Source: Sulfurimonas sp.
GTDB lineage: Bacteria; Campylobacterota; Campylobacteria; Campylobacterales; Sulfurimonadaceae
Length of the DNA: 64,000 bases
Assembly (NCBI RefSeq): GCF_028694605.1
Contig: NZ_JAQVKP010000012.1
Location: 26,516-90,515, forward strand
Direction of reading: 5' to 3'
Part shown: one piece after another, positions 60,968-64,000 of the stretch
How positions within the stretch are numbered: position 1 is the first letter of the stretch
Layout of the letters: each line of letters starts with the position of its first letter
Notes under the pieces: model-generated
Databases searched by the model: none
Told to the model about the DNA's origin: nothing
What the model saw: the letters and a program-made list of their open reading frames with translations, nothing else
Translations under genes and position numbers: made by a program

Positions 60968-63144
60968 TGATAAGCTATGCCCTCAATGAAATTTTTCAAA
61001 AATCAATTGTCCATGCAAAAGAACTCAGGCACGAATATATCACTATTGAACATCTATTTTATCAAATTCTCAACTCTGCAGACGGGGCAAAAATCATCTT
61101 TGAGTGTGGCGGCGATGTTGCCAAAATGAAAGAGATTGTCAAAAACTATATTTACACAAACACTCCCATACTGCCAAAAGATATTCACGATGAACCTTTT
61201 GAGAGTATCGCACTCTCAAGAATGATTGATGCTATGATTAAACATACTCAAGTATCGGGACAACAGAGTGCAGACATCGGAGATTTACTTGTAGCTATTT
61301 ATGATGAGAACAACTCTTTTGCCTATCTGCTGCTAAATGAGTATCACATCTCAAAGCTCGATATCCTAGAGATAATTACACAACAAGAGCAGAGCCAGAC
61401 ACCGCAACAAAAAGAATCTTACCTCCAAAAGTACGCTATCAATCTTCTAAAAAAAGCCAAAGAAGGGAAAATAGACCCGGTTATCGGGCGTGAAAATGAG
61501 ATAGAGAGAGTAACACAGATTTTATGCCGCAGAAAGAAAAACAACCCGCTTTTAGTCGGAGAAGCGGGAGTTGGAAAAACAGCTATTGCAGAGGGACTGG
61601 CACTTAGCATAGCTTCAGGGAACGCACCTCTGATTTTGCAAAAAAGCGAACTTTTTGCACTCGATCTAGGCGCAATGCTCGCAGGCACAAAATACAGAGG
61701 AGATTTTGAAAAACGCCTAAAAGGCGTGATGGATGAACTCAAATCCATGCCAGACGCTATCCTTTTTATCGATGAGATTCACACACTTGTGGGTGCAGGT
61801 TCTACAAGCGGAAGCATGGACGCTGCAAATCAGCTAAAACCGGCTCTTGCTTCAGGCGAGCTCAAATGCATGGGTGCAACAACTTTTGCAGAGTACAGAA
61901 ACGGTTTTGAAAAAGACAAAGCTCTTAACAGAAGATTCTCCAAGGTAGATATAAATGAGCCCTCTTCAGAGACAACCTACAAAATTCTCAAAGGGTTAAA
62001 GAGCAAATACGAAGAGCATCACGGGGTGAGTTTCAGCGACAAAGCGCTAAAGAGCGCGATTGAGCTCTCGCAAAGATATATAACAGACAAATTTCTACCC
62101 GACAAAGCTATCGACCTCCTAGATGAGACAGCAGCTTCATTTCATCTCAAAGAGCACAAAAAAAGAGTAGTAACGGGGCATGATATAGAAGAAACAATTT
62201 CAAAAATTGTAGGCATCACAACTCCTAAAACCACAAAAGATGAAACAGAACTGCTTTTTTCGCTCCAAGAGAAACTCCAAGAAAGAGTCATAGGACAAGA
62301 AAAAGCAGTTGCGGAGGTTGTCAAAGCAATTACTATCTCCAAAGCAGGTCTCACACTACCAAACAAACCAATAGCCTCTTTTTTATTTATGGGACCCACG
62401 GGTGTCGGCAAAACAGAGCTTGCACTCTCCATAAGCCAACTCTTAGGTATCCATTTTGAGAGATTTGATATGAGCGAATATATGGAAAAACACGCCTTAA
62501 GCCGCCTAATTGGAGCACCTCCGGGATATGTCGGGTATGAACAAGGCGGTCTACTTACAGAGGCGATAAAAAAACACCCTTACTCGGTTTTACTTCTTGA
62601 TGAGATAGAAAAAGCGCATCCTAATCTAGTCAATATTCTCCTTCAAATTATGGACAGCGCAACTCTGACAGACAACAACGGCTACAAAGCTGATTTTCAA
62701 AATGTTATCCTTATTATGACATCTAATGTCGGAGCAAATGCCAGAGCCGTTATGGGATTCAACAAAGATGAATCTATTGCGAAGAATGAAGAGTTAAAAC
62801 ACTTTTTTACACCTGAGTTTAGAAACAGACTAAGTGCTATAATAGAGTTTAAAGCACTCTCTTTTGATATAACTATTGGAATTGTCGAAAAATTTATCGG
62901 AGAGTTTAACAAACAACTTAAAAAGAAGAAGATTTTCCTTGCTCTCTCTAAAGAAGCAGTAGAATTTATCGCAAAAAGTGCCTACTCACCAGAGATGGGT
63001 GCCAGACCAATCAAAAGATATATCGAAGAGCATATAGTTAATAAACTAAGCAATGAGATACTTTTTGGAAAACTCAAAAAAGGCGGCTATGTAGAAGTCA
63101 CCTACAAAGAAAAGCTTCTTTTAGAGTTCAAAGAGACAGCGTGA
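60967..63144 (+). CDS. clpA: ATP-dependent Clp protease ATPase subunit ClpA
   Basis: 725-aa AAA+ unfoldase partner of ClpP. There is an N-terminal ClpS-binding repeat domain (about 1-140), then NBD1 with GEAGVGKTAIAEG and NBD2 with [11 protein letters not shown] and the pore segment GYVGYEQGG. There is no long middle coiled coil, which separates it from ClpB. ClpA's ClpP-binding IGF-like loop would lie near residue 600 but I did not find a clear match by eye. Coupled to clpS and aat. Confidence 0.95.
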   Translation: MISYALNEIFQKSIVHAKELRHEYITIEHLFYQILNSADGAKIIFECGGDVAKMKEIVKNYIYTNTPILPKDIHDEPFESIALSRMIDAMIKHTQVSGQQSADIGDLLVAIYDENNSFAYLLLNEYHISKLDILEIITQQEQSQTPQQKESYLQKYAINLLKKAKEGKIDPVIGRENEIERVTQILCRRKKNNPLLVGEAGVGKTAIAEGLALSIASGNAPLILQKSELFALDLGAMLAGTKYRGDFEKRLKGVMDELKSMPDAILFIDEIHTLVGAGSTSGSMDAANQLKPALASGELKCMGATTFAEYRNGFEKDKALNRRFSKVDINEPSSETTYKILKGLKSKYEEHHGVSFSDKALKSAIELSQRYITDKFLPDKAIDLLDETAASFHLKEHKKRVVTGHDIEETISKIVGITTPKTTKDETELLFSLQEKLQERVIGQEKAVAEVVKAITISKAGLTLPNKPIASFLFMGPTGVGKTELALSISQLLGIHFERFDMSEYMEKHALSRLIGAPPGYVGYEQGGLLTEAIKKHPYSVLLLDEIEKAHPNLVNILLQIMDSATLTDNNGYKADFQNVILIMTSNVGANARAVMGFNKDESIAKNEELKHFFTPEFRNRLSAIIEFKALSFDITIGIVEKFIGEFNKQLKKKKIFLALSKEAVEFIAKSAYSPEMGARPIKRYIEEHIVNKLSNEILFGKLKKGGYVEVTYKEKLLLEFKETA

Positions 63145-63827
63145 GCATTCCCAGACTAAACAAATACAGCCTATCATTTCCGCATCCAAACGATGCAAAT
63201 GAAGACGGTATAGTTGCTTGGGGAGGAGATTTAACTCCATCAAGACTTATGCGCGCTTATCAAAACGGCATCTTTCCATGGTATTCAAAAGACGATCCTA
63301 TTCTCTGGTGGTCAACCAATCCAAGACTGATTATGGAGTTAGATGATTTTAAATTAAGCCACTCACTTAAAAAAAGTATCAAAAAATTTTCTTATAAGTT
63401 TGATAAAAATTTTAGAGAAGTCGTCAAGCAATGCAGCAGCATCAAAAGAGAAAATCAAAACGGTACATGGATACAAGATGAAGTCATAGAAGCTTACTCC
63501 GAACTTCATGATATGGGAATCGCACACAGCGTTGAAGCCTATTTGGATGACAAACTTGTCGGCGGGCTTTACGGTGTAGTTGTAGGTAGAGTATTTTGCG
63601 GCGAATCAATGTTTGCACATGTTAGCGATGCCTCAAAATCCGCTTATGCCACACTTATAAAACATCTTAAGCATTGGGGATACGATTTTATAGACTGCCA
63701 AGTACCTACACCACACCTTAAGAGTTTGGGAGCAAAAGAGGTTAGCAGGGATAATTTTTTAAGCAGATTACATAAAACAAATATGACAAATATAGAACAT
63801 GTATGGAAAATAGAAAATCTTGATTGA
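63141..63827 (+). CDS. aat: Leucyl/phenylalanyl-tRNA--protein transferase
   Basis: 228-aa Aat, which adds Leu or Phe to proteins with N-terminal Arg or Lys, marking them for ClpS-ClpAP. GGDLTPSRLMRAYQNGIFPW and WWSTNPRLIM are diagnostic, as is GGLYGVVVGRVFCGESMF. GTG start overlapping the clpA stop by 4 bp (GTGA). Confidence 0.97.
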   Translation: MSIPRLNKYSLSFPHPNDANEDGIVAWGGDLTPSRLMRAYQNGIFPWYSKDDPILWWSTNPRLIMELDDFKLSHSLKKSIKKFSYKFDKNFREVVKQCSSIKRENQNGTWIQDEVIEAYSELHDMGIAHSVEAYLDDKLVGGLYGVVVGRVFCGESMFAHVSDASKSAYATLIKHLKHWGYDFIDCQVPTPHLKSLGAKEVSRDNFLSRLHKTNMTNIEHVWKIENLD

Positions 63828-63911
63828 ATCACATAGAAAATATTTATTTAAAAAAACAGTCTTCAAATAATTATTATATTGATTGTAATTGTAGCGGAAT
63901 AAAAAAATGAT

Positions 63912-64000
63912 CAACTAGGCAGCGACCTACGTTCCCAACCCTGTAAGGGTCAGTATTATCAGCGATGAGAGGCTTAGCTTCCGGGTTCGGAATGGAGCCG
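63912..64000 (-). rRNA. rrf: 5S ribosomal RNA (partial, 3' part)
   Basis: The reverse complement reads CCGAACCCGGAAGCTAAGCC and ends in GTAGGTCGCTGCCTAGTT, the conserved 3' two-thirds of 5S rRNA. It is cut by the window end. The minus-strand sequence after it (CATTTTTTTATT) is T-rich and probably ends the rRNA operon. Confidence 0.95.

Noticed and set aside
63828..63911. Possible tRNA between aat and the 5S rRNA.
   Set aside because: The gap is AT-rich with no cloverleaf-like stems or TTCAA motif on either strand.

Overview
The window is a gene-dense, AT-rich stretch of a Campylobacterota (epsilonproteobacterial) chromosome. It looks most like a Sulfurimonas-type sulfur or nitrogen-respiring bacterium. 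The evidence is gene order and family content: rpmH-rnpA-yidD-yidC-jag-mnmE-yqgF, and a long lptG-lysA-HAD-pheA-hisC-fliF-fliG-fliH-dxs run whose order I recall from Campylobacter jejuni. A histidine kinase with the AHQWRQPL box, a NosL lipoprotein and a Tat-exported molybdoenzyme also fit. The genus is an inference; no rRNA sequence long enough to place it is present beyond a partial 5S.

Layout. Positions 1-5134 (minus strand) hold the ribosomal L34 / RNase P / membrane insertase / tRNA modification operon. clpB (5240-7816) has a strong sigma70 promoter overlapped by a HAIR-like (HspR) operator. Positions 7961-16681 mix a nitroreductase, a PLP enzyme, a periplasmic parvulin, nth, a lipoprotein, cmoA, class II aldolase, an uncharacterised coiled-coil plus FapA-like pair, an AT-rich patch with a small HTH gene, and HU. 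Positions 16805-20231 carry a periplasmic cyclophilin, a PiT phosphate transporter, NosL, and a membrane-anchored thioredoxin with an 81-bp MITE-like palindrome between the last two. Positions 20269-25210 are a three-gene Fe-S / NrfD / molybdopterin operon in the unusual order B-C-A.

Positions 25418-29397 (minus) carry hisD, a thioredoxin, aroK, a polytopic His-containing membrane protein and a hemerythrin. Positions 29500-34610 (plus) are a ctpA-purC-purS-purQ-membrane protein-plsC-crcB run. Positions 34600-41123 (minus) include an orphan ABC ATPase, dUTPase, and an ovothiol-type locus: ovoA, a frameshifted m5C DNA methyltransferase, and a MalY-type C-S lyase that could act as OvoB. A 57-residue four-cysteine protein is encoded on the plus strand inside this region.

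Positions 41152-59912 hold pgeF, dxs, the flagellar MS-ring/switch genes fliF-fliG-fliH, amino-acid genes, lptG, pth, rplY, pilT, tal, an orphan histidine kinase, pabB and pyrB. bioD follows. The window closes with clpS-clpA-aat, a complete N-degron recognition and degradation operon, and the 3' end of an rRNA operon (5S, minus strand).

There is no gene-free stretch above 300 bases. The two longest gaps are 15604-15818 (very AT-rich, inverted repeats) and 25211-25417 (two hairpins and a probable promoter). I saw no tRNA, CRISPR array, intact insertion sequence or prophage. The best candidates for something new are the B-C-A molybdoenzyme of unknown substrate, the ovothiol locus with an embedded frameshifted methyltransferase, the MITE-like repeat, and several unusual translation starts (ATT for rnpA, apparently leaderless nth and pgeF).
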